Shown: positions 1-8,675, counted from the stretch's first letter. The stretch: 64,000 nt of DNA from Candidatus Eremiobacterota bacterium (GCA_019235885.1 JAFAKB010000014.1:1-64000), one strand, 5' to 3'. A program made the numbers and translations. Notes: generated by a model from the sequence alone, not told the origin.

Positions 1-76
1 CACCGGGACGGGCTGGGGCGGCATGGCAGGCGTAAGCACGGGCTCTCCGTTCGGATGCGTCCGTTGCGCTCCTCTC

Positions 77-93
77 GGCGCACGTGGTGCGCC
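77..93. terminator. Short perfect hairpin, possible terminator
   Basis: Seven-base arms GGCGCAC and GTGCGCC enclose a GTG loop and are followed on the plus strand by TTT. It lies between the window edge and the stop of the minus-strand gene at 115. The T-run is short, so termination is only a possibility. Confidence 0.25.
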
Positions 94-114
94 TTTGCGG
101 AACGAAGTTTAACG

Positions 115-369
115 CTATGCTAAGTCGTGGAACGTGCGCTTCGGCGCGGTCTCCTCGCGCTCGAGATCGTCGAGGTAGTAATAGACGATCTTGCGGTCGT
201 CGAAGCCGACTTTGGCCAGCTCGCGGCCGCCGATCTCGACCACCTCGTGGATGTGGCCGGTCTGCCCGGCGTAGCGGTAGTTGACGTCGGTGTAGTCGGG
301 GTCGTCCGGCTTGGGGCGGGGGACGACCTTGGTCCCGCGCAGAGGGGTACGGTGACGATGCTCGCTCAA
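115..369 (-). CDS. Small SH3/KOW-like hypothetical protein
   Basis: An 84-residue reading frame from a TTG at 369. The central part (VNYRYAGQTGHIHEVV, then GRELAKVGFDD and IVYYYLDDLE) reads like a compact beta-barrel of the SH3/KOW type: alternating hydrophobic strands with a glycine-rich turn and an acidic end. It diverges from the carbonic anhydrase gene with only 39 bases between the starts, so the promoters must overlap. No ATG is available in frame near the conserved part; TTG is the nearest usable start and its ribosome-binding site is weak. I do not know the function. The protein-like composition argues against a mere shadow. Confidence 0.55.
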   Translation of the reverse strand: MSEHRHRTPLRGTKVVPRPKPDDPDYTDVNYRYAGQTGHIHEVVEIGGRELAKVGFDDRKIVYYYLDDLEREETAPKRTFHDLA

Positions 370-408
370 GATAGTGCCTCGAAGCACCCCGTTCTGCGGA
401 GGACCCGA

Positions 409-966
409 ATGATCATCGAATATCGCGGCAAGCGGCCGAAGGTCGCCGCCTCGGCGTTCGTCGCGCCGACGGCGGTGCTGATCGGCGACGTCGAGGTCGG
501 CGAGGAAGCCTCGATCTGGTTCGGGACCGTGATTCGCGGCGACAACGGGCCGATCCGCATCCACGCGCGCGCGAACGTGCAGGACAACTCGGTCGTGCAC
601 GTCAGCGAGAACTGCGAGACGGTGATCGAGGAAGACGTCACCGTCGGCCACTGCGCGATCCTGGAAGACTGCCGGATCGAGCGCGGCGCGCTGATCGGGA
701 CGAACGCGGTGGTGCTCAACGGCGCGAAGGTCGGCGAGCAGACCTTGATCGCGGCCGGGGCGGTCGTCGCACCCTACGCGCAGATCCCGCCGCGCGTCGT
801 CGCCGCCGGCGCGCCGGCGGTCGTGAAGAAACAGCTCGAGGGCGCGGCGGTCGGCTGGGTCGAGCACGCGGGCAAAGAGTACGTCGCGCTCTCGCGGTCG
901 TACTTGCGCCACGGGATCGGCGATCCGGAGATGCACGAGGTCGCCGAGACGAACGCCGCACCGTAG
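409..966 (+). CDS. Gamma-class carbonic anhydrase family protein
   Basis: A 185-residue left-handed beta-helix protein of the gamma-carbonic anhydrase/YrdA/PaaY family, expected to bind zinc in the cytoplasm as a trimer and interconvert CO2 and bicarbonate (or act as a related hexapeptide protein). The hexapeptide repeats run from about residue 10 to 140. Family landmarks are FGTVIRGDNGPI, NVQDNSVVH (first metal histidine) and EEDVTVGHCAI (second histidine region). The ATG at 409 follows a good GGAGG at 398-402; the reading frame is open further upstream but the homologous part begins here. The stop is two bases before the GTG of the next gene, so the two are probably one operon. Family assignment is firm; catalysis is not shown for many members. 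Confidence 0.9.
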   Translation: MIIEYRGKRPKVAASAFVAPTAVLIGDVEVGEEASIWFGTVIRGDNGPIRIHARANVQDNSVVHVSENCETVIEEDVTVGHCAILEDCRIERGALIGTNAVVLNGAKVGEQTLIAAGAVVAPYAQIPPRVVAAGAPAVVKKQLEGAAVGWVEHAGKEYVALSRSYLRHGIGDPEMHEVAETNAAP

Positions 967-968
967 CA

Positions 969-1940
969 GTGCTGCCGGGGATCCTGTGCGCGGCGGCGGT
1001 CGCCGCGCTCGCGTTCGTCTGCGCGCGCTTCGTGCCGCTGGTCGGCGCGCCGGTCTTCGCGATCGTCTTCGGCGTCGCGATTCGCACGCTGGCGCCGCTC
1101 CCCGTCGTGCTCCGGCCCGGGCTCGCGTTCTCGTCGCGGACGGTGCTGCAGACCGCGATCGTCGTCTCCGGCTTGACGCTTTCCATGGCGGTCGTCGTGC
1201 GCACCGGGCTCGGCACGCTTCCCGTCACGCTCGGCACCGTTGCGGTCGCGCTGGTCCTCGCGCCGCTCCTCGGCCGCATGCTGAAGCTGCGGAAAGCACT
1301 GCACACCCTGATCGGCGTCGGTACCGCGATCTGCGGCGCGTCCGCGATCGCCGCCGTCGCGACGGTGATCGAGCCCGACGAGTCGGAGATCGCGCTCGCG
1401 ATCGCGACGGTCTTCTTCTACAACGTCGTCGCCGTGCTGGTGTTCCCGCCGATCGGCCACGCGCTGCAGCTCTCGCAAAGCTCGTTCGGCTTGTGGGCGG
1501 GGACCGCGATTAACGACACCTCGTCGGTCGTCGCCGCCGGCTTCGCGTACGGCAAGGAAGCCGGCCAGTACGCGACGATCGTGAAGCTGACGCGCGCGAC
1601 GCTGGTCTTGCCGATCGTCGCCGCGCTCGCCCTCCAGCGCGCCCGCGCGGCGCGCACAGCGAGCCGCACGATCCCGTGGCGGCAGATCGTCCCCTGGTTC
1701 ATCGTGTGGTTCCTGTGCGCGGTGCTGGTGAACAGCACCGGGATCATTCCGCCCTCATCGCACGACGCGATCGCAACCGCGGCAATCTTCCTGATCAGCA
1801 CCGCGCTGGCCGCGATCGGCCTGCAAACGGAGCTCGCGTCGCTGCTGCGCACCGGCGCGGGCCCACTGCTGCTGGGGTTCTTGCTGTGGGTCGCGGTTGC
1901 GCTGTCGTCTCTGGCGCTTCAGCGCGCGCTGGGCCTGTAG
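969..1940 (+). CDS. YeiH/UPF0324 family membrane protein (putative sulfate exporter)
   Basis: A 323-residue polytopic inner-membrane protein with about ten hydrophobic segments. The signature GVGTAICGASAIAA near residue 117-130, followed by a helix with FFYNVVAVLVFPP and the loop GTAINDTSSVVAAG, identifies the YeiH/UPF0324 family, annotated as putative sulfate exporters. It starts with GTG two bases after the carbonic anhydrase stop, so co-translation is likely. A carbonic anhydrase next to an anion-carrier-like protein fits inorganic anion handling, but the substrate is not known from sequence. Confidence 0.85.
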   Translation: MLPGILCAAAVAALAFVCARFVPLVGAPVFAIVFGVAIRTLAPLPVVLRPGLAFSSRTVLQTAIVVSGLTLSMAVVVRTGLGTLPVTLGTVAVALVLAPLLGRMLKLRKALHTLIGVGTAICGASAIAAVATVIEPDESEIALAIATVFFYNVVAVLVFPPIGHALQLSQSSFGLWAGTAINDTSSVVAAGFAYGKEAGQYATIVKLTRATLVLPIVAALALQRARAARTASRTIPWRQIVPWFIVWFLCAVLVNSTGIIPPSSHDAIATAAIFLISTALAAIGLQTELASLLRTGAGPLLLGFLLWVAVALSSLALQRALGL

Positions 1941-1958
1941 CGGTTCGGGCCCGCTTCG

Positions 1959-2312
1959 TCAGCGCGCGAAGATCTCGATCGTGTAATGGTCCGGGTCGGT
2001 GACGAAGAGCGCGCGACCGCCGCCGTCGCGCGCGTACGTTGCCGTGCCGACGCGCTCCGCGATCGCGTCGAGAGTCGCGACGTCAGCGACCCGCAGCCCC
2101 AGCTCGAACTTCGCGCGCTCGGTCGGCGGCGCGTGCTCGAACACCAGCGTGAACTCGCCGAAGGAGATGCGGACCGCGTCGCCGCGCCGCACGACGTCTA
2201 TGCCGAGCACGTTGCGGTAGAAGCGCTCCGTCGCGTCGATGTCGGCGACGCCGAGCGTCAGCTGCGCCGGGACGATCGCGCTGGCCTGCACCGGGTTCTG
2301 CGCTCCGTCCAC
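1959..2312 (-). CDS. VOC (glyoxalase/bleomycin-resistance fold) protein
   Basis: A 117-residue single vicinal-oxygen-chelate domain. It has the two beta-alpha-beta-beta-beta halves, with LTLGVADIDATERFY opening the first and FVTDPDHYTIEIF closing the second; the Glu in YTIEIF is the usual last metal ligand. It starts six bases after the dnaB stop and is the last gene of the rpsR-rplI-lon-dnaB run. Substrate unknown. The small size fits a dimer with shared active sites. Confidence 0.8.
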   Translation of the reverse strand: MDGAQNPVQASAIVPAQLTLGVADIDATERFYRNVLGIDVVRRGDAVRISFGEFTLVFEHAPPTERAKFELGLRVADVATLDAIAERVGTATYARDGGGRALFVTDPDHYTIEIFAR

Positions 2313-2318
2313 GATCGG

Positions 2319-3689
2319 CTACGGGTTCGGGTAGTGCGACTCGTCGCCGTACGGCACGAACAGCGTGTGTTCCGGCTGGAATCGCAGCTTGACGGTACCA
2401 ACTTTGCCGTTCCGGTGCTTGGCGATGATCATCTCGGTCGAATCAGGATCCGGCGACGTCTCCTTGTTGTAGTACACGTCCCGGTACAAGAACGAAACAA
2501 TATCCGCTTCCTGCTCGATAGCCCCCGAATCGCGCAAGTCTGAGAGGAGCGGGCGTTTGTCGGCGCGGGTTTCGACGGCGCGGTTGAGCTGCGCGAGCGC
2601 GATGATCGGGCACTCGAGATCCTTGGCCGTCGCTTTGAGGATGCGGCAGATGTCGGAGAGCTCTTCGTTGCGGTTCACTTGGCGGCCGAGCGTCGCGGGG
2701 CGGACGAGCTGCAGGTAGTCGATGATCACCAACGACAAGCCGAACGCGGATTTCAAGCGGCGCAGGCGCGAGCGGATCTCCGTCACCGTCACGGCGCCGG
2801 AGTCGTCGAGATAGATCGGCAGCTCGTGGAGCACGCCCATCGCGTGACCGATCTTCTCCCAGTCGCGGTCGGCGATCGCGCCGCGCCGGAGCTTCGAGGC
2901 GTCCAGCTTCGCTTCCGAGGAGAGAAGGCGCTCGACCAGCTCCTGCTTCGTCATCTCGAGCGAAAACACGGCGATCGGGCGCTTCTCGTCCTTCGCCGCG
3001 GCGACGGCCATGTTCAGCGCGAGCGAGGTTTTGCCCATCGCGGGGCGCGCGGCCAGGATCACCAAATTTCCCGGCTGCCAGCCCGCGGTGTAGTCGTCGA
3101 TGTCGCGGAAGCCCGACGTCACACCGGTGCGGTCGCCCTTCTGCTCGTGCCGCCGCTCGAGCGCCTGGAAGACCGGAAGCAGCATCGAGGGCACCGTCGC
3201 GAACGCGTTGTGCTCGCTGCGGTTGCCGACTTCGTAGACGACCTGCTCGGCACGGTCGATCGCCGCCGGGACGTCGTCCTCCGACTCGTAGCCGAGCTGC
3301 GTGATCTGCGTCCCCGCGTGGATGAGCTGGCGCAGCGAAGACTTCTCGCGCACGATGCGCGCGTAGTACTCGGCCGACGCGGCCGTCGGCACGGTGTCCA
3401 TCAGCGAGTTGAGGTACGCCATCCCGCCGATCTTGTCGAGCATCCCGCGATTGCGGAGCTCCTCGGCCAGCGCGACCTTGTCGAGCGGCTCGCCGCGCTC
3501 GTAGAGCGCGTACAGCGCCAGATAGATCGACTCGTGCAGCGAGGCGTAGAAGTCGGACGGCTGCACGATCTCGCTGACCGTCGCCATCATCTCCTTGTCG
3601 ACCAGGACCGAGCCGAGCAGCGCCATCTCCGCCTCGAGGTTGCTCGGCGGGATGCGGTCGACGGGCGAGACGAACGGAGCGACGTTCAA
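2319..3689 (-). CDS. dnaB: Replicative DNA helicase DnaB
   Basis: A 456-residue hexameric 5'-3' replicative helicase. The N-terminal helical domain (about 15-115, starting PPSNLEAEMALLGSVL) binds primase; the C-terminal RecA-like domain has Walker A ARPAMGKT at about 214-221, the Walker B region LVIIDYLQLV near 325, and the motif LSDLRDSGAIEQEAD before the arginine finger. Length matches the family. No intein or other insertion. Its ATG overlaps the stop of the Lon-type protease gene (ATGA), which predicts translational coupling. dnaB downstream of rplI is a common bacterial order. Confidence 0.97.
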   Translation of the reverse strand: MNVAPFVSPVDRIPPSNLEAEMALLGSVLVDKEMMATVSEIVQPSDFYASLHESIYLALYALYERGEPLDKVALAEELRNRGMLDKIGGMAYLNSLMDTVPTAASAEYYARIVREKSSLRQLIHAGTQITQLGYESEDDVPAAIDRAEQVVYEVGNRSEHNAFATVPSMLLPVFQALERRHEQKGDRTGVTSGFRDIDDYTAGWQPGNLVILAARPAMGKTSLALNMAVAAAKDEKRPIAVFSLEMTKQELVERLLSSEAKLDASKLRRGAIADRDWEKIGHAMGVLHELPIYLDDSGAVTVTEIRSRLRRLKSAFGLSLVIIDYLQLVRPATLGRQVNRNEELSDICRILKATAKDLECPIIALAQLNRAVETRADKRPLLSDLRDSGAIEQEADIVSFLYRDVYYNKETSPDPDSTEMIIAKHRNGKVGTVKLRFQPEHTLFVPYGDESHYPNP

Positions 3690-5599
3690 CGTGAAGCTTT
3701 TCGTGATCTGCGTGCGCGAAGCGCCGGCGGCGCGGGGACGCGCAGGCCGAGTACGGCGAGCGCTTCCGCGACGTTTGCGACGGCGATCAGCTCGATTCCC
3801 TCGGGCGCAGCGTCAAGTTCGCGCGCGTTCTCGCGCGGAACGATAATCGCTCTCATCCCGGCCTGGCGCGCGGCGTACAATTTCTCCACAATTCCACCGA
3901 CTCCACGGACGCTGCCCGCGAGCGAGACTTCGCCGGTCACCGCCACGTCCTGCGGCAAGCCTTCGCGCGTGAGCGCGCTGTAGAGCGCCAGGAAAAACGC
4001 GAGCCCTGCCGACGGCCCGTCGATGTTTCCGCCGCCGACGACGTTGACGTGCAGGTCGTGGTCGGCCGGATCGATCCCGGCGACCGCGCGAATCACCGAG
4101 GCGGCGTTGAAGACCGCGTCGCGCGCCATCGTCCCGGCCGTGTCGTTGAAGCGCACCGTTCCCTTGCGCTCCTCGCGCGCCGGAAACGCCGCCGCCTCGA
4201 TCTCGACGATCGAGCCCACGTACTGCAGCACGCCCAGACCGTGCGCCTTCCCGACCTCCCGCACACGGCGCGCGCGCGCCGGCGTGTGCTGCACGATCCG
4301 GCCGGCCTGCACGACCTCGAGCACGTCTTCCTCGCGCACCGTCGCGCCGCGCGTCCCGCCGGCCCGCTCGAGCGCGTGGCCGTACGCGTCGGCGAGGATC
4401 TGCACCGCCTTGCGGCCTTCGATCGTGTACGAGGCGATCAGCTCGGCGACGCGCCGGACGGTCTTCGCGCCGAGCCGCTGCGCCGCTTCGCGGACGATCC
4501 GCGCGACCTGCGTCCCGGTGAGCGGCTCGAAGTACACCGCCGCGCAGCGCGAGCGGATCGCCGCGTCGATCGCCTCCGGATCGCGCGTCGTCGCGCCGAT
4601 CAGCACGAAGTCGGCCGGCGCGCCGTCGCGGAAGAGCTTCTTGACGTACGCGGGCACGTTCGGGTCGTGCTCGTCGTAGTACGACGACTCGAACGTGACG
4701 CGCTTGTCTTCCAAGACTTTCAGCAGCCGCGCCTGCATCGGCGGGTCCATCTCGCCGATCTCGTCGATGAAGAGCACGCCGCCGTGCGCCTTCGTCACCA
4801 GCCCCAGCTTCGGCTCGGGGACGGCGCCCTCGGCGAAGTCGCGCCGCGCGCCCTGGTAGATCGGGTCGTGGACGCTCCCCAGCAGCGGGTTCGTCGTCTC
4901 GCGCTGGTCGTAGCGCAGCGTCGTACCGGCGGCTTCGACGAACGGCGCGGCCGCGGCGAACGGCGCGTGCGGGCGCGCTTTGGCGAGCTCGAGCGCCAGC
5001 CGCGCGACGGTGGTCTTTCCGACGCCGGGCGGCCCGTACAGGATCACGTGCTGCGGGTACGGCGAGGCGAGCTTCGCGATCAGCGCCTTGACCGCGGCTT
5101 CCTGGCCGACGACCTGGTCGAGCGACTTCGGGCGCAGCACGTCGAGCGCCGCGCGCGCGAGCCCGCGCGCGTCGAGCGCTTCGAGGTCGTGCAGGCGCTG
5201 CTGCGTCGCCGGCGTCTCCGGGCCGCTCTCCTCGCGCAGCGCTTCCAGCTTCAGCTCGCGCAGAAACTCCTGGTGGCGCTGCACCATCTTGGCGTTGATC
5301 CGCGCCTCGATCTGGTCGCCGACGGTGCGGTGCGCGATGAGATCGGCGAGCCGGTCCTCGATCTCGCCGATCACCTTTTTGTATTGCGCTTTCGCCGGCC
5401 GCGTCTCGAGCGACGGGTCCTCGAAGACCAAACGCTGCAGCGCCAGCAGACGGTCGGGAATCGCCGGCGAGCGCATCTCTCTGAGCGTGTTCAGCTTGCC
5501 GGCGCGCATGACGACCTTCTCGGTGCCCAGTGCTTCCGTCAGAAGGTCGTAGAGCGCCACGATCTCACGGCGGAGCTTCTCGTCGGCGCTCATTCGCAT
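3686..5599 (-). CDS. Lon-family ATP-dependent protease (LonC-like)
   Basis: A 637-residue AAA+ serine protease. After a helical N-terminal region rich in charged residues (1-150, not the LON substrate-binding domain of classical LonA), the ATPase has Walker A GPPGVGKT at 189-196 and Walker B GVLFIDEIGEM near 274-284. The C-terminal Lon protease domain has the catalytic Ser530 in NIDGPSAG and Lys573 in GIVEKLYAA, 43 residues apart as in classical Lon. This architecture resembles the LonC/spore-Lon group rather than LonA. It sits between rplI and dnaB, overlapping dnaB by four bases. A second ATG two codons downstream is an equally possible start. Confidence 0.93.
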   Translation of the reverse strand: MRMSADEKLRREIVALYDLLTEALGTEKVVMRAGKLNTLREMRSPAIPDRLLALQRLVFEDPSLETRPAKAQYKKVIGEIEDRLADLIAHRTVGDQIEARINAKMVQRHQEFLRELKLEALREESGPETPATQQRLHDLEALDARGLARAALDVLRPKSLDQVVGQEAAVKALIAKLASPYPQHVILYGPPGVGKTTVARLALELAKARPHAPFAAAAPFVEAAGTTLRYDQRETTNPLLGSVHDPIYQGARRDFAEGAVPEPKLGLVTKAHGGVLFIDEIGEMDPPMQARLLKVLEDKRVTFESSYYDEHDPNVPAYVKKLFRDGAPADFVLIGATTRDPEAIDAAIRSRCAAVYFEPLTGTQVARIVREAAQRLGAKTVRRVAELIASYTIEGRKAVQILADAYGHALERAGGTRGATVREEDVLEVVQAGRIVQHTPARARRVREVGKAHGLGVLQYVGSIVEIEAAAFPAREERKGTVRFNDTAGTMARDAVFNAASVIRAVAGIDPADHDLHVNVVGGGNIDGPSAGLAFFLALYSALTREGLPQDVAVTGEVSLAGSVRGVGGIVEKLYAARQAGMRAIIVPRENARELDAAPEGIELIAVANVAEALAVLGLRVPAPPALRARRSRKASR

Positions 5600-5604
5600 C
5601 GCGA

Positions 5605-6054
5605 TTACTTCAGCGCGACGACCTGCACCGCGGACTTGGCGACGATGTTGTTGCCCAGACGAATCTCGACCGGGTACGTGCCGAGCGCCTTGATGCCGTC
5701 CTTCATCTCGATCTTGTGGCGGTCGATCGTGACGCCGAGCTGCTCGTGCAGCGCGTCGGCGACCTGCGCGTTGGTGACCGTCCCGAACAGCCGGCCGTTG
5801 CCGCCGGCCTTCGCGGCGACGCGGATCACCGCTTCCTCGAGCTGCGTTGCGACGTCCTGAGCGTTGGCGACCTCTTCGGCCTGCTTCCGCTTCTTGGCGC
5901 TCTGCTGCTGCTCGAGCTGCTTCATCGCGCCCGGCGTCGCAACGACCGCCAGCTTCTGCGGGAACAGATAGTTGTTCGCGTACCCGTCCTTGACGTCGAC
6001 GACCGAGCCGCGGGTGCCGAGCGGCTTGACGTCGCCGGTGAGAATGACCTTCAC
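5605..6054 (-). CDS. rplI: 50S ribosomal protein L9
   Basis: A 149-residue two-domain L9. The N-terminal rRNA-binding domain has the family pattern GTRGSVVDVKDGYANNYLFP, followed by a long connecting helix rich in Gln, Lys and Glu (about 40-75) and the C-terminal domain with NGRLFGTVTNAQVADAL. It begins ten bases after the rpsR stop. Upstream of the ATG is AAGGAG, a good ribosome-binding site. Confidence 0.97.
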   Translation of the reverse strand: MKVILTGDVKPLGTRGSVVDVKDGYANNYLFPQKLAVVATPGAMKQLEQQQSAKKRKQAEEVANAQDVATQLEEAVIRVAAKAGGNGRLFGTVTNAQVADALHEQLGVTIDRHKIEMKDGIKALGTYPVEIRLGNNIVAKSAVQVVALK

Positions 6055-6064
6055 TGCGGTCTCC

Positions 6065-6319
6065 TTACTGAACGACGAACGGGAGGATGGCGATGATGCG
6101 GGCGCGCTTCACGGCGCGCGTCAGCGCGCGCTGGTGCGAGGCGCAGTTGCCGGAGATGCGGCGCGGCAGGATCTTTCCGCGCTCGCTGATGTACTTGCGC
6201 AGGCGCGTGGTGTCTTTGTAGTCGAGGTCTTCGAGGCGTTCCGCGCAGAACGTGCAGACCTTGCGCTTGGGCCGGCGATCTTTTTTCGCCGCCGCGCGCT
6301 TGCCTTTGGGGGCAGGCAT
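6065..6319 (-). CDS. rpsR: 30S ribosomal protein S18
   Basis: An 84-residue S18 with a basic N-terminus ([12 protein letters not shown]), the KVCTFCAE segment and the conserved [14 protein letters not shown]. The open frame extends further upstream, but the S18 homology and the ATG at 6319 define the start. The Cys pair in VCTFC may bind zinc. The gene normally follows rpsF and ssb; neither is present upstream here, so it leads its own operon with rplI, the Lon-type protease and dnaB. Confidence 0.96.
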   Translation of the reverse strand: MPAPKGKRAAAKKDRRPKRKVCTFCAERLEDLDYKDTTRLRKYISERGKILPRRISGNCASHQRALTRAVKRARIIAILPFVVQ

Positions 6320-6353
6320 GATGGGTGACCTTTCGGTGATGTAGGTGGTTGAC

Positions 6354-6426
6354 GGCTCACGCGAGGTGAGCCCTACACACGTGGCGCCCGAAGGCGTCAC
6401 GACCCGGGCCGTCCGCAAAGACGGCC
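6354..6426 (-). promoter_or_regulatory. Structured 5' leader of the rpsR operon
   Basis: Two perfect hairpins lie in the untranslated leader: arms GGCTCAC/GTGAGCC (6354-6360 and 6366-6372) and arms GGCCGTC/GACGGCC (6407-6413 and 6420-6426). Ribosomal-protein leaders often carry autoregulatory structures, and S6:S18 binding sites are known for rpsF operons. I cannot say whether this is one. Confidence 0.35.
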
Positions 6427-6465
6427 GGAACTGCGAGCCCCGTTCCCGGGCGGGCAGCATCGGCG

Positions 6466-6474
6466 ATCATACCA
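6466..6474 (-). promoter_or_regulatory. Candidate extended -10 promoter of the rpsR operon
   Basis: Read on the minus strand the sequence is TGGTATGAT, an extended -10 element (TG-N-TATGAT) about 145 bases upstream of rpsR. There is no good -35 match. It would make a transcript beginning just before the two leader hairpins. Confidence 0.4.
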
Positions 6475-6534
6475 CGCCCGGTGCCCGAAAACTACCCCCG
6501 ATAGAGCGCCGCCGCAGCCTGGCCTGTTAGCAAG

Positions 6535-6684
6535 CTAGGCGCCCGTCTTCTTGTACCGCTCCTCGGCAGCCCGCAGAGCAGCCTCGTACCGCTGGGGCCA
6601 CGTGACGATTCCGACGACGATCCCGACGACGCTGGACACGCACATCCCGCCGAACAGCACGTAGAATATGATCCAATCTCTCAT
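6535..6684 (-). CDS. Small single-span membrane protein, 49 residues
   Basis: A 49-residue gene. It begins MRDWIIFYVLFGGM, continues as one long hydrophobic segment (about residues 4-29) and ends in a charged amphipathic tail with EERYKKTGA. Its ATG overlaps the stop of the upstream membrane-protein gene (ATGA), so the two are translationally coupled and probably act together. The length, clean hydrophobic helix and overlap support a real gene. Function unknown. Confidence 0.6.
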   Translation of the reverse strand: MRDWIIFYVLFGGMCVSSVVGIVVGIVTWPQRYEAALRAAEERYKKTGA

Positions 6685-7154
6685 CTCCGTTTTTCCTCTG
6701 CTTCCTGCACCGATCCGGCCGCCATGAACGGTATCTTATAAGACAGATACACAGTCAATACCCCAGCAAGAATTCGCAGGGTTAGCGTTTTCAACAGCTC
6801 ATTGACCGGCGCGCGCCCCACTTCAAGCGAGCCGTATGCCCACGCGCCGCCCAGCAATGCGCAAACGCCTGCAACCCCTGCGATGACTCTCATCGGGCCT
6901 TTCGATTTGCGGTCTTGGAACGCTTCAAATGCAGCGTTGCCGCCGATCACCATGAGGAAAAGATACAAATCGTTCGGGATCCAGTCGAAGCGGTTCGCCG
7001 GTTGCTGCAGCGCCGCGGCCAGGTGCGCGACGAACGGTGCCAAGCCGAGCAGCCAAACGGCAACGACATATTCGATGAGTCTGCGCATGAAGAATCGCAC
7101 AACGTCCCAGCCGAAGCGCAAGCGCGCTCCGCGTGCGGACCACCGGCTCCCCAT
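6681..7154 (-). CDS. Membrane protein of unknown function
   Basis: A 157-residue protein with four predicted membrane helices: around IEYVVAVWLLGLAPFVAHLA, LYLFLMVIGGNAAF, VIAGVAGVCALLGGAWAYG and LRILAGVLTVYLSYKIPF. The start at 7154 follows AAGGAGGTG with a nine-base spacing, much better than upstream alternatives. Its stop overlaps the ATG of the 49-residue membrane protein downstream. I do not recognise a family. The gene is somewhat less GC-rich than its neighbours. Confidence 0.65.
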   Translation of the reverse strand: MGSRWSARGARLRFGWDVVRFFMRRLIEYVVAVWLLGLAPFVAHLAAALQQPANRFDWIPNDLYLFLMVIGGNAAFEAFQDRKSKGPMRVIAGVAGVCALLGGAWAYGSLEVGRAPVNELLKTLTLRILAGVLTVYLSYKIPFMAAGSVQEAEEKRR

Positions 7155-7261
7155 GAGTCTTTGCACCTCCTTGCCTCGTGCGTGAGTGCACATCACGCGA
7201 AGGACGGGCTGCGCAAGGGGCCGAACCGCTAGGGCCTGCTTGATTCGGAGGGGTGGGCGTT

Positions 7262-8671
7262 ATGAGTGAGCTGACCGGACGCGTTCTCGACGCGCAGAGC
7301 CCCGGATGGGAAGCGGCACGGCATAACTTCAAAGCCGCGCTGGACTACGGCAAGCTGGTTCCGCGCTGCGTCGTCTTCTGCCAAGACGCGCAGGACGCGT
7401 GCAACGCGGTGCGGTTCGCGCGCGAGAACAAGCTGCCGCTGCGCGCGCGGTCAGGGCGGCACAGCTACGAAGGGTACTCGCTGGTGAACGACGGGGTGAT
7501 CGTCGACGTCAGCGACCTCGACATGATCCGCGTCGACGCCAAGGCGGGGACGGCGCGGCTCGGCGCGGGCGTCTACTGCATCGACCTGCACGAGCAGCTC
7601 TATGACGTCGGGCTGACGATCCCGGCGGCGAGCGGCGCGAGCGTCGGGTTCGCCGGGCTCGCGCTCGGCGGCGGTTTCGGCGTGACGTCGCGAAAGTACG
7701 GCTTGACCTGCGACAACGTGATCGGCGTCGAGCTCGTCAACGCCCAAGGCGAGCTGGTCTACGCGAGCGCTACGGAAAATCCCGATCTCTACTGGGCGCA
7801 CCGCGGCGGCGGCGGCGGCAACTTCGGCATCGTCACCGCGTTCGACGTCACCGTGAAACCGATCGGGCTGGTGGCCATCTGCAACATCACCTGGCAGTGG
7901 TCGAGCTTCCTGGCCGTCGTCGACGCCTTCCAGAAGTGGGGCCCGACCGCACCCGACAACCTCTCGGTGTTCTTGCGGCTCGCGGTCGGCGACACGCACG
8001 AGGACGGCGTCATCACGCTGTTCGGACAACTCACCCCGGACTCGCCGGCCGAGCTCGCGACGTTCAGCGCGCTGCTCGCGCCGATGCTCTCGGCCGCGCC
8101 GCCGACCGGCGTGCAGGTGCAGATGCTGCCGTACTCGGCCGCCGCGGCGTTCTTCGCGGGCGTCAACCCGCAGAAGCCGGAGTGGCTGATCAGCCCACAC
8201 AACGACACGCAGCTCTTCAAGAGCACCTCGGCGGTCGCGTACAAACCGTTCCCGCCCGAAGCGCTCCAGCTGCTCAAGGCCCGGATCGAGACCGCGCCGC
8301 TGCAGACGTTCTGGGACACCAACGAGCCGAGCATGATCCAGCTGCTCGCCGGCGGCGGCGCGCCCTCACGCGTCCCGATCGACGGGACCGCGGTGATGCA
8401 CCGCGACGCGGTCTTCGTCGTGCAGTACGACGCGTACTGGACCGACCCGGCCGACGAAGACGCGGCGGTCAGCTGGATCGAAGGCGTGCGCACCGCGATG
8501 CTGCCGTACGCCAACCACGCCTACGTGAACTACGTCGACCACTTCATCGAAGACTATCTCGACGCGTACTACGGGCCGAACTTGCCGAAGCTGGTCGAGG
8601 TGAAGGCCAAATACGACCCGGACAACTTCTTCAACTTCCCGCAGAGCATCCCGACGAAGCTGCCTCGATAA
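7262..8671 (+). CDS. FAD-binding oxidoreductase of the berberine-bridge (BBE) type
   Basis: A 469-residue flavoprotein. The N-terminal FAD_binding_4 (PCMH) domain has RSGRHSYEGYS, in which the His is the covalent FAD attachment site, and GLALGGGFGVTSRKYGLTCD. The C-terminal BBE segment ends with YYGPNLPKLVEVKAKYDPD and FFNFPQSIP. At the position where doubly linked enzymes have Cys (GTCP or GSC in relatives) this one reads GASVG, so a single histidyl link is expected. The ATG at 7262 has GGAGGGG at the right distance. The substrate could be a sugar, alkaloid or phenolic. A second member of the family is at 23746-25236. Confidence 0.88.
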   Translation: MSELTGRVLDAQSPGWEAARHNFKAALDYGKLVPRCVVFCQDAQDACNAVRFARENKLPLRARSGRHSYEGYSLVNDGVIVDVSDLDMIRVDAKAGTARLGAGVYCIDLHEQLYDVGLTIPAASGASVGFAGLALGGGFGVTSRKYGLTCDNVIGVELVNAQGELVYASATENPDLYWAHRGGGGGNFGIVTAFDVTVKPIGLVAICNITWQWSSFLAVVDAFQKWGPTAPDNLSVFLRLAVGDTHEDGVITLFGQLTPDSPAELATFSALLAPMLSAAPPTGVQVQMLPYSAAAAFFAGVNPQKPEWLISPHNDTQLFKSTSAVAYKPFPPEALQLLKARIETAPLQTFWDTNEPSMIQLLAGGGAPSRVPIDGTAVMHRDAVFVVQYDAYWTDPADEDAAVSWIEGVRTAMLPYANHAYVNYVDHFIEDYLDAYYGPNLPKLVEVKAKYDPDNFFNFPQSIPTKLPR

Positions 8672-8675
8672 CCGC

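Noticed and set aside
1-114. Left-edge sequence
   Set aside because: Apart from the small hairpin at 77-93, I see no coding end or regulatory feature I can support.
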